A DNA stretch of 64,000 nt from Anastatus disparis (taxonomy: Eukaryota; Arthropoda; Insecta; Hymenoptera; Eupelmidae), in assembly GCA_017163975.1 (NCBI GenBank), contig JAFFSR010000084.1, positions 809,501 through 873,500 on the forward strand. The letters are read 5' to 3'. The notes under the pieces are model-generated. The model did not search any database, was not told the origin of the DNA, and saw only the letters and a list, made by a program, of their open reading frames with translations. The position numbers and the translations under genes are program-made. This document shows positions 1 to 11,560 of the stretch, piece after piece (the stretch's first letter is position 1; every line of letters starts with the position of its first letter).

Positions 1-417
1 ATAGATTTTATAATGTATATAATCCCTTGTAATAATTTTACATTCATATACTTATATACATTTATACATTTTTTTCATTTTAATTATTAACAATGTACAC
101 ATAATATAAAATATAACATATGGTATAAATATTTATTTATACAGCGCATATTAGACGCTGTTATGGTCACCATCTCCGACCGATATTTCTTTCGCATTAT
201 GCACCGAGAATCACTTCCTAACTTCTAAAGGCTTAATTCTTATTTCATTTATCTGGCATAAACAAATATTATCTTTTTTGTAAATTTCTAAAATCTTTTA
301 TAATATAAAAAGAAAAATAAATCTTACGATAATTTAAATCAGATTGACCTAACTTATCAGATTTTGAGTGAAAAAATTAAAATTTTAAATGAAATTCACA
401 ATAAATTAGCTAAACTT
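1..417. other. AT-rich sequence, no gene
   Basis: Very AT-rich sequence with no supported coding region. The last ~90 bases contain the AATTCACAATAAATTAGCTAAA motif family in part (positions ~395-415) that recurs as a tandem array at 1112-1430, so the right edge is repeat-derived. Confidence 0.5.
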
Positions 418-1091
418 ACAAGGAGAATACCCGGCCTTCGGGTAACGGATTTGGCTGAAACTGCAGAATATGATTTTTCGATGAAAAAAATTAAACCGTG
501 TTTTTTCTTTTCTTTGAATAGGCCACATAGACGGAGATATAGATATTTTTTCGAAAATATAATAAAAAGGAGCATTTACAAGATCTTGAATAACTAAGCA
601 GCTATGACTCTTACAAAAAAATATATAGAAAATAAAACAAAGTACAGATTGAATGCTTCAATTTGAACTTTGTTGAACTAAAAGAGCCTCTGTGGTTTAA
701 AAGTTGTGCCTAATTAAAAATTACAACATAATTGTTAAATTTTCAGCACGTAACATATTATCAATTTTTACCGCTATTTTATTAGAATATTCTAATCACC
801 TGTAACTTTTAAACCATAGAAGCCTTTTTGATGCAACTAAGCTTAAATTAAAGCATTGTATCTGTTCTTTATTTTATTATTCATACATTTTTTGTAAGAG
901 TCTTAGTTGTTTGGTTATTCAAGATCTTATAAATGCTCTTTTTTATTATATTTTCGAAAAAATGTCTTTATTTTCGTCCATAAGGCCCATTCAAAAAAAA
1001 GAAAAAACTCGGGTTTATTTTTTTTCGTCAAAAAATCATATCCCGCAGTTTCAGTCAAATTCGTTTCCCGAAGGTCAAGTACTCTCCTTGT
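418..1091. mobile_element. Hairpin (palindromic) element, MITE-like
   Basis: Positions 418-707 and 800-1091 are imperfect reverse complements of each other with a ~90-base loop. Matching landmarks are CAAGATCTTGAATAAC on the left (from about 581) and its complement near 914, and the CCTTCGGGTAACG block near 435 against CGTTTCCCGAAGG near 1060. Short reading frames here are mirror images of each other and not genes. Members of the AATAAATTAGCTAAA repeat flank both sides. Family unknown; the structure resembles a fold-back MITE. Confidence 0.7.
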
Positions 1092-1111
1092 TAGCTAAAA
1101 AATTAAATTTT

Positions 1112-1430
1112 TAGCTAAAATTCTCAATAAATCAGCTAAAATTAGTTAAAAAAATCTTATAATAATTAAAATCAAATTGACCTGATTTATCAGATTTTAA
1201 TTGAAAAATTAGAATTTTAGCTGAAATTCACAATAAATTAGTAAAAATTCTCAATAAATTAGCTAAACTTAGCTAAAAAATGAGATTTTTAGCTAAAATT
1301 TTCAATAAATCAGCTAAAATTAGCTAAAAAATGAAATTTTTAGCTAAAATTGTCAATAAATCAGCAAAAATTAGCTAAAAATGAAATTTTTAGCTAAAAT
1401 TCACAATAAATTAGCTAAATTTATCAGTAT
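1112..1430. repeat. Degenerate ~52-bp tandem repeat
   Basis: The motif TTTAGCTAAAATT followed by a CAATAAATCAGC block recurs at about 1112, 1213, 1288, 1340 and 1391. The last three copies are spaced 51-52 bases apart. Related sequence lies at ~380-415 on the other side of the hairpin element. Confidence 0.7.
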
Positions 1431-2940
1431 AAAGAAGGATTTAAGGTAAGGAGTTGAGAGACTGACAGCGGCAGCAGCGAAAATCTTTTATAGTATAAAG
1501 ATATATATATGGGTAATTCTTTCATACTTTTAAAAATCATGTTACTGCGTCATTTCTCCTAAATATGAGATAGCACATCTTGTTAGCAAATGTTCACTGA
1601 TTTATTGAGTTATTAGAAACTAATTTTGCTATATTTTTAATGATAATTAGACGTGTCATTTTATGGCGGATGGGGAAAAGAGGTTTTTTTTTTTAATTTA
1701 AATGTTACCGGGCCATGTAAAATGATAAATTATCGCTATAAAAAAAATGACTACTGCTTTTTTGATTTGAAATTCACACCAAAGCTTTATCTATACACAT
1801 ACTTTTGGAAAATCAAGAGCATGGGTGTGTGCCTGTTAACAAAAGTACTTTCTGAAAGGTTATTAAAATGTTACCAAAAATTTATATATTTTACTTTTTT
1901 CTGGAAAATACGATGCTGTAAAAAAGACTATTCAGCGGTGACATTTTAAACTACATCAAAAGGTAATATTTAGAATCACAAAGAGAAATTTTTTTATTAG
2001 GAACGTGTGCCTAGTGTAGATAAAGTTCTTTGTTCGTTTGAAATTATACTTAAAAAACGTGACTCACTTTTGAAAATAGGTTTTTATCCACTAATATGAA
2101 AATCTAAGCTTTGATTCACCTTTTCTCTGTTGTGAACTTTGTAATTTACTATTTTATAATACTCAATGTAATCTTTAAGTTGCTTTTGAAGTATTATTTC
2201 GAGTATTCTGGAAATCATTGAATTTTTCCCGGCTATTAAATTTTCCAAATTTACATCGATTACCTAGTTTCTATCAATGTTTTAATTTTAAAGAGTTTAA
2301 ACTTTAAAAAGCTCAGTTTTAGTATGTATTAATAGCTTACACCTAGAACGTTGAGTTGAATCATCACTGAAATTTCTAGATTTAAAAACCAATTTTCTAA
2401 TTTCGAGATTTTGTTTATATAACCGTGATTTTTCTATTATTCATAATGCTACAATGCTAAGATTATTTATCAAAATTTTTCGATTTTTATATTTTTTAAT
2501 GTTTATTAAATAAACTAAAATATTTGGTTAAAAGGAATATAAGTATTTTTATTCGAAAACATAAACTACACAAATCTATGTCAAATTTCATACCCTAAGA
2601 TTGACAATTTTAGCAAAAATAAATTGATATTCCACTCACTTATGATTTGTAATCAGCAATCCCAAAAGCCATTGGGTAACTAATATCACTCAATTTTAAT
2701 ACCCGAATTAATTAATGAATTTTCCAAAAAAATTGCCATTTCTGGCATATTTTATTTATTACAGAAAAATTTTGTAATTATTAATGTAAATTGCGTATTT
2801 AAATATTTTCTGTAACATATTAAACATGTAAAAATGAAAAAGCTCAATGGAAAATGATCTATTATAGCCCAAAATACTTAAAAACTGATCTGAGATAGGT
2901 AAAATATTATACCTGGGTGTGATAATAATGAATATATTTA
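1431..2940. other. Non-coding AT-rich stretch
   Basis: No reading frame with recognisable protein similarity and no clear repeat boundary. Short frames (for example 1653-1949) are Lys/Phe/Tyr-rich, as expected by chance in AT-rich DNA. Confidence 0.5.
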
Positions 2941-2950
2941 AATGTCTTAT

Positions 2951-3280
2951 ATTAAAAAAGCTATCTTCAAAAGTGAGTAATGCGATTTTTTCTTTTATTA
3001 TCATTTTAATATATCAATATTTAAAAAAAATAAATTTGATACATGTGTCTTCAATTTTTTTTAATTTATTGAAAGTAAATTTTAACACTATGAAAAATTT
3101 ACTCGAAAATCTGTCTTTTGATGTTTGTTAAAAAGACTACCCTTAAAAGTGAGTAACACGATTTTTTTCTTTCATTATAATACGTCAACATTCAGAGAAA
3201 ATTAGTTTTATACGTGTGCCTGTATTTTTTTTTTTTCAATTTGTTGCAGGTGAAATTTTAACATTATGAAAGATTTACCC
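2951..3280. repeat. Two-copy tandem duplication, period 176 bp
   Basis: The block beginning AAAAGTGAGTAA occurs at about 2969 and 3145. It is followed in both copies by a T-rich tract, a (A/G)TACRTGTG block and a TTTTAACAYTATGAAARATTTAC end. The two copies are diverged, so the duplication is old. A (TA)n tract follows at 3281-3306. Confidence 0.7.
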
Positions 3281-3356
3281 ATATATATATATATATATAT
3301 ATATATGTATAAATTGATAATGTATATATATACCCTATATATATATATACAATAAC
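3281..3356. repeat. (TA)n microsatellites
   Basis: Two TA tracts separated by a short spacer. A small GC-rich island (3376-3422) follows directly. Confidence 0.85.
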
Positions 3357-3422
3357 CACATCATTTTTATGTATACTAGGGGGTAAGCCCCCTGCACGCA
3401 AGCGCGCCAACCCCCATCCTGC

Positions 3423-4395
3423 TTTTATAACTTTAAAAAAATATTTAAAAATTTGCAATTTTTTAAATAACTTTTATTTAAAATACTAAATAGTATTAAT
3501 TATTCAAAAGTTTTCTTGAGGTAAATCTTTAATGATCTTTTAATGAATCTAATCATCGGTGAAGTCCTAGCTTCATACCAGGACAGAATTAATAATTAAA
3601 TTTTGTGTGTTATGAGGGCTACGTGTATGTTTTATTATAATATTAAATAAAGTATAAAGTCAGTAATTGATTCATAAAAGTTTTATCAAATGTCAGTGTA
3701 GTTGTAAAAAGATTCTAAATTTAACGCTGTAATATAAGTCCAAAAATGAGGGGCACATTTCTGACGATGACAGTGGCGTCAGCGCTGATATACTTTCAAT
3801 AGTATAGAGAGAATATAATATAAATAGATCTAAGATGTAGCTGAAATTCAGCTGAAATCAAACCAAAATTTACCTAAAATTGCTTGAAATCAATATAAAT
3901 TTTAGCCATCTTTGCCAGATGCTTTAGCGAAGCCAGGGTTAGACTAGAGGAGGTAGGAAGTATCAGCGACGGATAAGATGGGAAAATAACCAGGTGCGCA
4001 CGTTAGTTTTATGCTAGGAAGTACCGGAGCATCATTGATTTTAAAAATACTGTATTTAACAACGTCTCACACAGCATGAAAGATTTCACCAAAATATTTA
4101 AATCAAACTTTCCATGCAGATTATAGGAAGTCTTCAGGGAATATTTCAAAATATTCCACTGGAACATTTTGAAATATTCCCTGAAGTAAGCTAAGAAAAT
4201 TAGTTTCCAAAAGTTTTCATTTTTTTGGCAATTGCAATAATTTCTATGCAAATTTGAGAAAGATAAATTTTAGACACACTAACACACACACACATACAGA
4301 TAAACCACTTTTTTCGACTCCCTGAGTACAAATATTCACAAATTAGTGAAAAAATAGAAAAATAATTATTTATTGATACAATGTTTTCCTTATGA
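3423..4395. other. Non-coding AT-rich stretch with a short perfect-arm palindrome
   Basis: No gene seen. Positions 4132-4158 and 4160-4186 form an inverted repeat with 27-base arms and one mismatch, containing TTCAAAATATTCCA. The same AATATTCC motif is abundant at 4890-5285. Confidence 0.6.
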
Positions 4396-4399
4396 GAGA

Positions 4400-4642
4400 G
4401 CAAAAGATATAAATGATTGAAAAAATGTTAAAATATGTGAAAAATTGACATTTTTTTAAATAAGGATAAAACATGGAAAAACTGGTTTGGAAAAATTTAA
4501 AACACCATAAATAGTTAGTATTTTTTGTATACTTAAATTTACTTTTTTAATTTTTATTGTGTGACCATTAGAACTAAAGATTATGCTATTTAAAGGAGCG
4601 CCGTTTTTCAGAATTTTGTTCGCGAATTTATGGACGGTACTG
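4400..4642. mobile_element. Single arm of a Tc1/mariner-like fold-back element
   Basis: This segment matches the right arm of the palindrome at 31781-32732. Shared features are a block near 4405, the middle part around 4480-4560, and the terminal GGACGGTACTG at 4632-4642, followed by TA. The reverse complement of the end, CAGTACCGTCC next to TA, looks like a Tc1/mariner terminal repeat. The opposite arm is missing, so this is a truncated copy or a shorter relative. Confidence 0.65.
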
Positions 4643-4778
4643 TACCTTACTTAGTATATAAGCGAAAAGGTATCGGTGCTTTGTTGTATACAGTCGAAGC
4701 AAATATGTAAATGCGATTTTATAACTAAATGTTCATGTGTACGTATATGTATTAATGTAGAAGTATATATAGTTATTA

Positions 4779-4842
<64 letters not shown>

Positions 4843-4850
4843 TATATAAG
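4779..4850. repeat. (TA)n microsatellite
   Basis: Long uninterrupted TA tract, followed by two copies of an AGTATACTAACTCC motif at about 4849-4884. Confidence 0.9.
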
Positions 4851-4889
4851 TATACTAACTCCTATATATAAGTATACTAACTCCTCACA

Positions 4890-5285
4890 GCATTTCACAA
4901 CCTTTCATGTAATATTCCAGAAATATTTCGTGGTAGATTGGAAACTCTAAATCTTCCATTGAAATCTTGAAAAAATCTTCCAAGAACATTGTATGAAAGA
5001 TGTAAGATTACCCAAACCTTCCATTGAATTATTCTTGAAGTCTTTCAAGAATATCCCATGGAATATTCCAATGTAAGAAGAACCAAGGACATACGAATAT
5101 GAGAGGAATATTTTATTGAAGATTCCTAAAATATTCCAAATTTTTCGTACCAATATTCTGCGAATCTTCCATAAATATTCCACGGAATATTTTACGATGG
5201 ATTTCTAAAATCTTCCAGAAATATTTTATGAAATATTTCATGAAAGATTCCTTAAATCTTCCATGCATATTCCATGAATGGTTTC
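4890..5285. repeat. Degenerate AATATTCC/TCTTCC motif cluster
   Basis: The motifs AATATTCCAT, ATCTTCCA and their complements recur every 15-30 bases in both orientations across about 400 bases. No strict period is visible. It may be an old satellite. Confidence 0.55.
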
Positions 5286-5447
5286 AAAATGTAAGTCCTG
5301 CTGATTAAAAATAAGTTCACTCATTCTATAAACACTCACTCTACACTCATTCCATTAAATACTCTCATACCTTAAATCTAAAAAAAGAGACGTGACGTAA
5401 ATAAATAAATTAACAAATATGATATAGTAAAAAAAAAATAAAATTGA

Positions 5448-8102
5448 TTAATCTCGGTTGAGTAAATACCTCCTCAGAGCGGCTTCAAACCTGCTAAGCG
5501 GTGGAAAATGTTTAATATGAGCAGGCAGAATGTTTCAAAAAGGCGCACCTTGAACTTGAAAGGAATTCCTCCCAGTCTCAATGCGCATGTAGGGAACCGT
5601 AAGATCTTTAATATTACTCCTAGCAGTCGCTCTGGGTATATATCTAGTGATGAGACCCACTAGATATTCGGGAGTATCCATACGTTCAATTTTGTACAAA
5701 AGTACAGCCATAAAATACTGTCTCCTCCAATCAGTATGCAGCCAACCCAAAGCATGTCTATGGGGCGAGATATGATCACCCATCCTCATGCCTAAAACAT
5801 ATCTCACACATGAATTTTTCATTGTCTGCAGTCATACACGTAGCTCCTGTAAAGCATCGAGTAGGACTATTAAGCAGTCATCAAGATGCGGGAACAGCAA
5901 GGCGGTTGCGAGTTGTTTACGCAGAGCCTCAGTGGCATACTGACGGAAAAACCGGAAACCATACATCACTCTGTTGAATTTTTTAGTCATCATATTGATG
6001 TGTGGTTCCCATGACAGTTTAGAGTCGAGTACAACACCAAGGCTCGTAATGGGGTCAGAGAAAGGAATACCGACACCATTCCCCAGGTCGATCGTCTTTG
6101 TTTTACTGGCATTCAAAATGAGAGAAATATCTGCAGCTCACCCCGACACCGCCCTGGCTCCCCTCTGTAAAATTCGAATACCATTATCCACGTCATCATA
6201 AGGGACCTGAGCATAAATTTAGAGATCGTCCGCATACAGGAGGTGCTTGATGCGTCTAGAGTCTGGTTTCCTACCTGATAAATAGGAGTTGATCCATCCA
6301 AGTGCAATCCTGGAAAATTCCATTGATTTAAGCTTTGCAAGAAGCCTCAGGGAACAGATCGTGTCGAATGCCTTGCTAAAGTCAAAAAGAAGCAGTAACG
6401 TGACAAGCTTTCTGTCTAGGCCCGATCTTATGTCGTCTGTAAGTTTGAGTACAGCAGTCTGCGTAGAGTGCTACTTCCTATAACCAGTCTGCATAAGATC
6501 GAGCAATTTATTGAAAATGATGTACTCCTGCAGCTGGTCATGGTCGATCTTCTTAAGGACCTTTGAAAGAAAACATGGGATGGCTATGGGCCTAAAATCT
6601 TATGGCTGCTTAGGTGCAGCACACTTTTTTAATGGTGTAATGCGGGCTCGCTTCCAAAGACAAAAAAAGACCCCCGTGCAAAAGTGGAATTAGACAGTCA
6701 CAAGATGTTGACTAATAAATAATAGAGCTTTAACTATCACACTTTACGAAATGCCATCCTCACTACGAGCCTGTGAGCAAAAATGTGAGATTGCAAGAAC
6801 AACATCATTAAAACTAATGAGTTTGAAGGTAAATCCACTTTCATTGCATTGAGAAAGAATTTTCAACCGCTCATCATTATCCTCATGTGGCGAGACCGAC
6901 ACTCAAGCGAAGTGCGCATTAAGCTCATCCAGAGTGAATCCATTCAAACCCTTTTGAGGCCCAAATAGCAGTCCCAGGTCTCTCAACCCCTTCCAGACAT
7001 TACCACCAGCAAGAGCACCAAACAGTCTGTTGTGAATGTATGTAGTCTTAGCACGTTCCGTCTGTTCGTCCACTGTTCTACGCAACTGCAGAAACTCAGA
7101 GAGATACTGCTCGTCCTTTGTCCGTTTGTATCTACATTATGTAGCATCTCTCTTACGCCACATCTGTGACAATCCTCCACCTATCCATGAAAACTTATTC
7201 TTACTGGGCTTGAACGTTTTTAACGACGCCAGATTCTCTATTGCAGCATTCAGATTGTCGAAGAGGCAACCAAGAGCAGACTCTGGGTCAACTGTGTTAA
7301 TCATTAACGGTGACCAATCACAGCCAGCAAGTTTCTCTTTCAATGAAGTTGGACAGATGTCTTTATAATTTCTATACATGATCGGCTTTTGATCCAAAGT
7401 GATAATATTGCAAGGTAAGTATACGTCATTCAAATTATGCCGATTGTGAAAGCTCACTGGTAAGTTCCGTAAGTCAAGTACCACTTTATTATCGTCAACC
7501 AAGATCAGGTCAATCCATGTGTGAGACGTCGGAGTATGATGCGTGGCAGCGTGCTGGACCAACTGTAAAGAAAGCTCAGCCGACAGCTCCTTAAGAAACT
7601 TGGCATTACTGCTCTCATTAAGGAAATCAGCATTCATGTCCTCCATTATAATTTTATGGAAATAGTCTGAACTAAATTTTCTCAAACTATTTAGTAAATT
7701 AGTGTTTCTAAAAAACGAAACAGTTGTAGGACGATAAATAACAGAAAATAGCGCTGGTTCAGAGTCGACAACTTGCTTAGAATAGAAAAAATATTGAGGC
7801 ACCTCTGACTTACCGCTACTATCACTAGTTTGCGTCTCCAAAGTAGCCAAAACATTGCATTTTAAATTATCTTTAATATACAAGGCAACTCCTCCACCAT
7901 GCAAATTTTTGTCCTGTCTAAACACTTTATACCCCCTGACCCGAATGACGTTATCCGATACAGATGGACCCAGCCAGATCTCAGCAACTCCAAATAGATC
8001 GTAAGAAGGATCACCACTCAGAAGCTCACACACTTGTTCAACATGAGCTCTCAATGAAATCACATTCAGGAAGCACGTGCGCAGCTCACCCCTCCGCCCT
8101 AT
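5448..8102 (-). pseudogene. ORF2: endonuclease-reverse transcriptase of the non-LTR element
   Basis: ORF2 runs in a single frame. The endonuclease (8102-7140) is fully open and shows the early LFGVAEIWLG block, then HGGGVALYIKD, MEDMNADF and SHTWIDLILVDD. The linker and reverse transcriptase follow. Visible landmarks are KRARITPLKK and DFRPIAI (~6660-6570), motif A FDFSKAFDT (~6390-6360), YADD at 6236-6225, LGVVLDSKLSW (~6050) and a C-terminal Cys/His-type region ending at 5448. About ten in-frame stops break it, first at 7139-7137 and including one two residues after YADD, where relatives usually read YADDLQ. No frameshift was needed to join the parts. Known for the family: the endonuclease nicks target DNA and the RT copies RNA from the nick. 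Confidence 0.88.
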
Positions 8103-8290
8103 TCAACTCCCCGAAGAGGACTGGTGCAGACATAGGGGAGTGGCCTTAGTTAAAGGTATTGCATCATTTTTAATAGATTCCTGATTCGAGTTATTCTCAA
8201 CCTTTTGAGGTTAAACTTCACCATGTTTTTGGATATTGGTCGCCTTATCAATATTTTCTACATTACAATTAAATTTATTCAATGTTTTAT

Positions 8291-10133
8291 TTACGTCATG
8301 TTTACTCTCAAATTACGTACTCTCTTCCCTCTCTCCTTCCTCACCATAAATTCACCCCGATGCCAAACAAACTTAAAACCTTTTCCTTTAGCATACTTTT
8401 TTAGCTTTTTGAAATTATTATATTTATCTTTTTCGAGAAATTTATTTATGTATATTTGAGCATGGTGCTTGGTAGCAGAAAATTTGCCGACGAGGGAGGG
8501 ATTTAGATCCGCTGCCCAAAAACCCGTTAATCTACGCCTAGCCATAAATACCTCCTACTCCAAGTTCTATCCACAACATCTCACAAACAATGAGAACGCA
8601 CTACTCGGACTGATAACGTATCTTACTCCCTGCAGACATCCCGTTTCTATTTATATTTTCACAATTAGAGATATCAGTAACAGATACGATATTTGAACGT
8701 TTCAAAGAGGAAAGTATGGTTCCTGGAATAGCGCAGGCATAGTTCTTCAGCCCGACATTAGCCACAGAACAGTCCAGTACACCGGACATCACTAAGACGC
8801 TATTTCCAGAACCACACCTCTCCACAGTATGACAGGATGTCTCTCTGCTACTATCTGTGTGTATTTTTACTGTTTGTATATCATTCGAATCAACAGGTTC
8901 TTTAGTGTTTGTGATATGAGAGCTACTATCTATATGTTTAAATGATTTTGTTCTATTCGAATTTATAGGCATTTCAATGTTAGTGTTGGTACTGAATAAG
9001 TGTTCGTCCTGGGCCGTGAGATCATGAGCGATCTACACTACTTCATCCACCCCGGTCATTAGTTGAGAAAAGTTGTTGTCCACTTTATTGAATTCAGTAC
9101 CTAAAAATGCCTGCATATCATTAAAATTAGTCGTTAGAGATTTGGAAAACTTTTCATGCATGCTATTTAGAGCAGACAACAACTCCCTCTTTAAGATGCT
9201 TATCATTCTTCTGGGTTTAAGATTCTCCTCCAGAAGCTGCATATGCCCGGCACAGCGATGCCGAAAGTGGCAGAGTCAGAGAAGGAAATTAAAAAATGTC
9301 TAAAAAAAAGTATTAAAATAAATAGTTTTTAAAATTTGATAATTAATAAATAATTCTATAAGACAAAATCACTATAACAAAATTAATTTTCTTTTATTAT
9401 TAACATTTTTTTTTAATTTAAAAACTTTTGTTAAATCCAAAAAAATGTAAAAAATAGAAAAAAAATTATTTTATTATAGTAACTTTGTTTTTCAGAATCA
9501 TTTATTAATTATCAAATTTTAAAAACTATTTATTTTAATACTTTCTTTTATACATTTTCGAATTTCCCTCTCTGACTTTGCCACTTTCGGCATCGCTGGC
9601 TCGGCATGTAAATTCTTAATTATTTCATTTTGACTCTCCATTTTAGTTACGATATCCCGCAGACCCTTGTCAGTATTTATAATACGGCTCTCAAAAGCCG
9701 GAAGTTGAGTAAGATCATTTTAAATAAACTTGAGTATGCAGGATAGCGCACTCTCTAAAGCAGATGCAGCTGCCTGTGCTGAGAAAGAATCAGCACCACC
9801 ATTAATTTCTTTTAGATCAATATCATTATTTTTACTAATATTGCTATCTAGGGTAACCAACGCAGCACCACCTCTAAATTTTCTATTAACTAAATTAATA
9901 ATTAAGCTATGTTCTCCTCCAATCGCCGCAGAAGCGTTGACATTTGAGTTCGAATTGGTCCTCTTCTTAATCGTAGAATGTCCTTGTGCTTTTGTAACCG
10001 GCGCAGCAGGTGAGTATCCCCGTGATGGTGTAAAAGCAACGATAGGTTGGATTATAGAAGCTCCGTGCATAGTGGCATTGCGTGGTCCAGTACCAGTGCT
10101 AGTAAATAGGGCTGTGGATGAATCGACCAACAA
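8291..10133 (-). pseudogene. ORF1 (gag-like, FP domain) of the non-LTR element
   Basis: Reads from about 10133 to 9607, is split by the MITE at 9253-9598, and continues to about 8601. The last part (8545-8291) is one frame away. The insertion leaves the flanking frames in register. The coding around the break (KMESQNEIIKNL before, MQLLEENLKPRR after) looks like one coiled coil. The C-terminal part contains AQIYINKFLEKDKY and FKFVWHRGEFMVRKE, matching the FP-protein C-terminal domain found in ORF1 of many arthropod CR1/Jockey elements. A central SVLVMSGVLD segment fits the RRM-like part. Likely role: RNA-binding chaperone of the retrotransposon. Broken by insertion, frameshift and stops. Confidence 0.75.
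9253..9598. mobile_element. hAT-like MITE, 346 bp, with 8-bp target duplication
   Basis: The ends are CAGCGATGCCGAAAGTGGC on the left and its reverse complement on the right. The terminal inverted repeats extend ~38 bases with two mismatches, and the interior is also largely self-complementary. The flanks are GCCCGGCA (9245-9252) and GCTCGGCA (9599-9606), an 8-bp duplication with one change. An 8-bp duplication and a CAG start fit the hAT superfamily. No transposase is encoded. Confidence 0.85.
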
Positions 10134-10210
10134 TCATATTTCGGGTTATCATCTTTATCATGAGGCACGTGCTTCATACATTTTACATGGCAGCGCTACC
10201 GATATGTAAA

Positions 10211-10517
10211 ACACTGCAATAATATATTTATCCTTTTTATATTATTAGCGAAAAAACCGCAGATGGCACAGCAGTCCTTGATGGTATTTTGTGATATGAT
10301 TTAAAATATCCAGAGCAGTGGGAGGACCAAGCACATAGCAAAATTAATGAAATGATAAAAAAGAAATAAAAGATAGTAGCAAAAGCAGCGTCGGAAAAAT
10401 AAAAATAATAATAAAAGTAAAACAAAAATGAAGATAAAAACTGGCCTGTGAAGCTTTCCGTCAAATATATAAAATCAAAAGGCCAGTTGGAAAAGTGCCT
10501 TAAGTATGGTAATTACC
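10211..10517. other. Unassigned AT-rich stretch
   Basis: No convincing gene. It lies between the 5' end of the non-LTR element and the candidate LTR. One plus-strand frame has short, stop-broken segments, but no recognisable motif. Confidence 0.4.
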
Positions 10518-11171
10518 TGTCACTTATCCATTGAGTGGATAAGACAATAAATAATATAAGATAACACTCGAAGGATTCGCCTGAGAGAAAGTTAATTTGG
10601 CGCCAAAAATATTGCATGTTATATAGCACAACATGCATAAAATCATGAAGATGCAACTGCATCACATCCACTGCACCATCACTCAACACTATATAGTCAA
10701 AACAGCAACCAGCAATACTCCAGCCATTCTTTTACCATCAGCAACAGCAGAATAAACAAAAAATTACAATGCAGGATTAGAGTTGATCATAATGTTGATG
10801 ATTTTCCAATGCTCGTGTATCTCAGCAACATATTAAATTAATAAGATTTCATTTGTTATTGTGTTTAATAAAGGGCTGCGGCAAGCAACATTATAACCTT
10901 TCTTCATCCTCAGTGGTGAAGCCCCGCATACTCAGGCACTTGGTCTTCAGTAATAACTCGCATTACCATAATAAAAACTGAACCTCACTTACGAACTTGG
11001 CAATTATTACACGCACATATACACTGATACAATCGAGCCTACTCTAGATGGCATAGTAACTTGTTTGGTTAACAACTCTGCATATATAAGATTTGGCTAA
11101 TGCATAATAAAGGCTCAATAGAGTCAAGAATTATGTATGATTCCCTTACCAGAAGTTAGTGGAATATTACA
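10518..11171 (+). mobile_element. Probable LTR of a retrotransposon
   Basis: Begins TGTCACTTATCC and ends at ATTACA two bases before a primer-binding-site-like sequence. It contains CATATATAAG (11081-11090, TATA-like) and AATAAA (11106-11111, polyadenylation-like). A small hairpin, CTTATCCATTGAGTGGATAAG in part, lies at the left edge. No second LTR is in the window, so the left boundary is inferred only from the TG...CA rule. Confidence 0.45.
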
Positions 11172-11173
11172 AC

Positions 11174-11190
11174 TGGTGCCCGAACAGGAA
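11174..11190 (+). promoter_or_regulatory. Primer binding site of the LTR element
   Basis: TGGTGCCCGAACAGGAA directly follows the candidate LTR. TGGYGCCCGAACAGG is the classic complement of a tRNA 3' end used to prime LTR retroelements. Confidence 0.65.
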
Positions 11191-11560
11191 ATTAAGCGTT
11201 ACATTGAACATAAAATTGCCACCAGTCTTCAAATAGGTAACAGAGGATAGTAGAGAAATCCCAAAAATAATAGATTAAATAAATGAAATGATCGAAAATA
11301 TAAAAAAATTATGCGACGAGGTAGTAAATTTAGCAGAAAGAGTTGAGAAATTAGAAAAAGTCAATAAATTATACAAACTAAATTAAATAAAATTTACAGT
11401 TAAAATGCAATAATATATTTCTGTTGAGCAAAGTAGTTTAGCAAAGCAGCAATAATAACATGTCAAAATTCAAACGACGAAATGGTTATGATAGCAATAT
11501 AAGCCACATACCTTACAGGCAAACAAAACAAAATAAGTATAAATAATCGAAATAAATAAT
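11191..11560 (+). pseudogene. Degenerate leader/gag remnant of the LTR element
   Basis: Downstream of the primer binding site, short frames rich in Lys, Glu and Asn occur, for example IENIKKLCDEVVNLAERVEK near 11290. This is coiled-coil-like and soon followed by stops. No protease, reverse transcriptase or integrase is seen before the sequence dissolves into AT-rich DNA. Likely the 5' fragment of a truncated element. Confidence 0.35.

Larger units (their letters stand above)
5448..10210 (-). mobile_element. Non-LTR retrotransposon (CR1/Jockey group), decayed
   Basis: Minus-strand element with ORF1 (10133 down to 8291) followed by ORF2 (8102 down to 5448). ORF1 carries a baculovirus-FP-type C-terminal region, and ORF2 carries an apurinic-type endonuclease and a reverse transcriptase. 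That domain order is typical of CR1/Jockey-group elements of arthropods. ORF1 has a transposon insertion and a frameshift, and ORF2 has about ten stop codons, so the copy is dead. The 5' limit is uncertain. A possible PHD-like Cys/His segment lies at ~10195-10130 in another frame. The 3' limit past the ORF2 stop is not clear. Confidence 0.85.

Noticed and set aside
9730..10209. Plus-strand frame of 159 codons opposite ORF1
   Set aside because: The minus strand carries the coherent ORF1 of the non-LTR element; this is its shadow.
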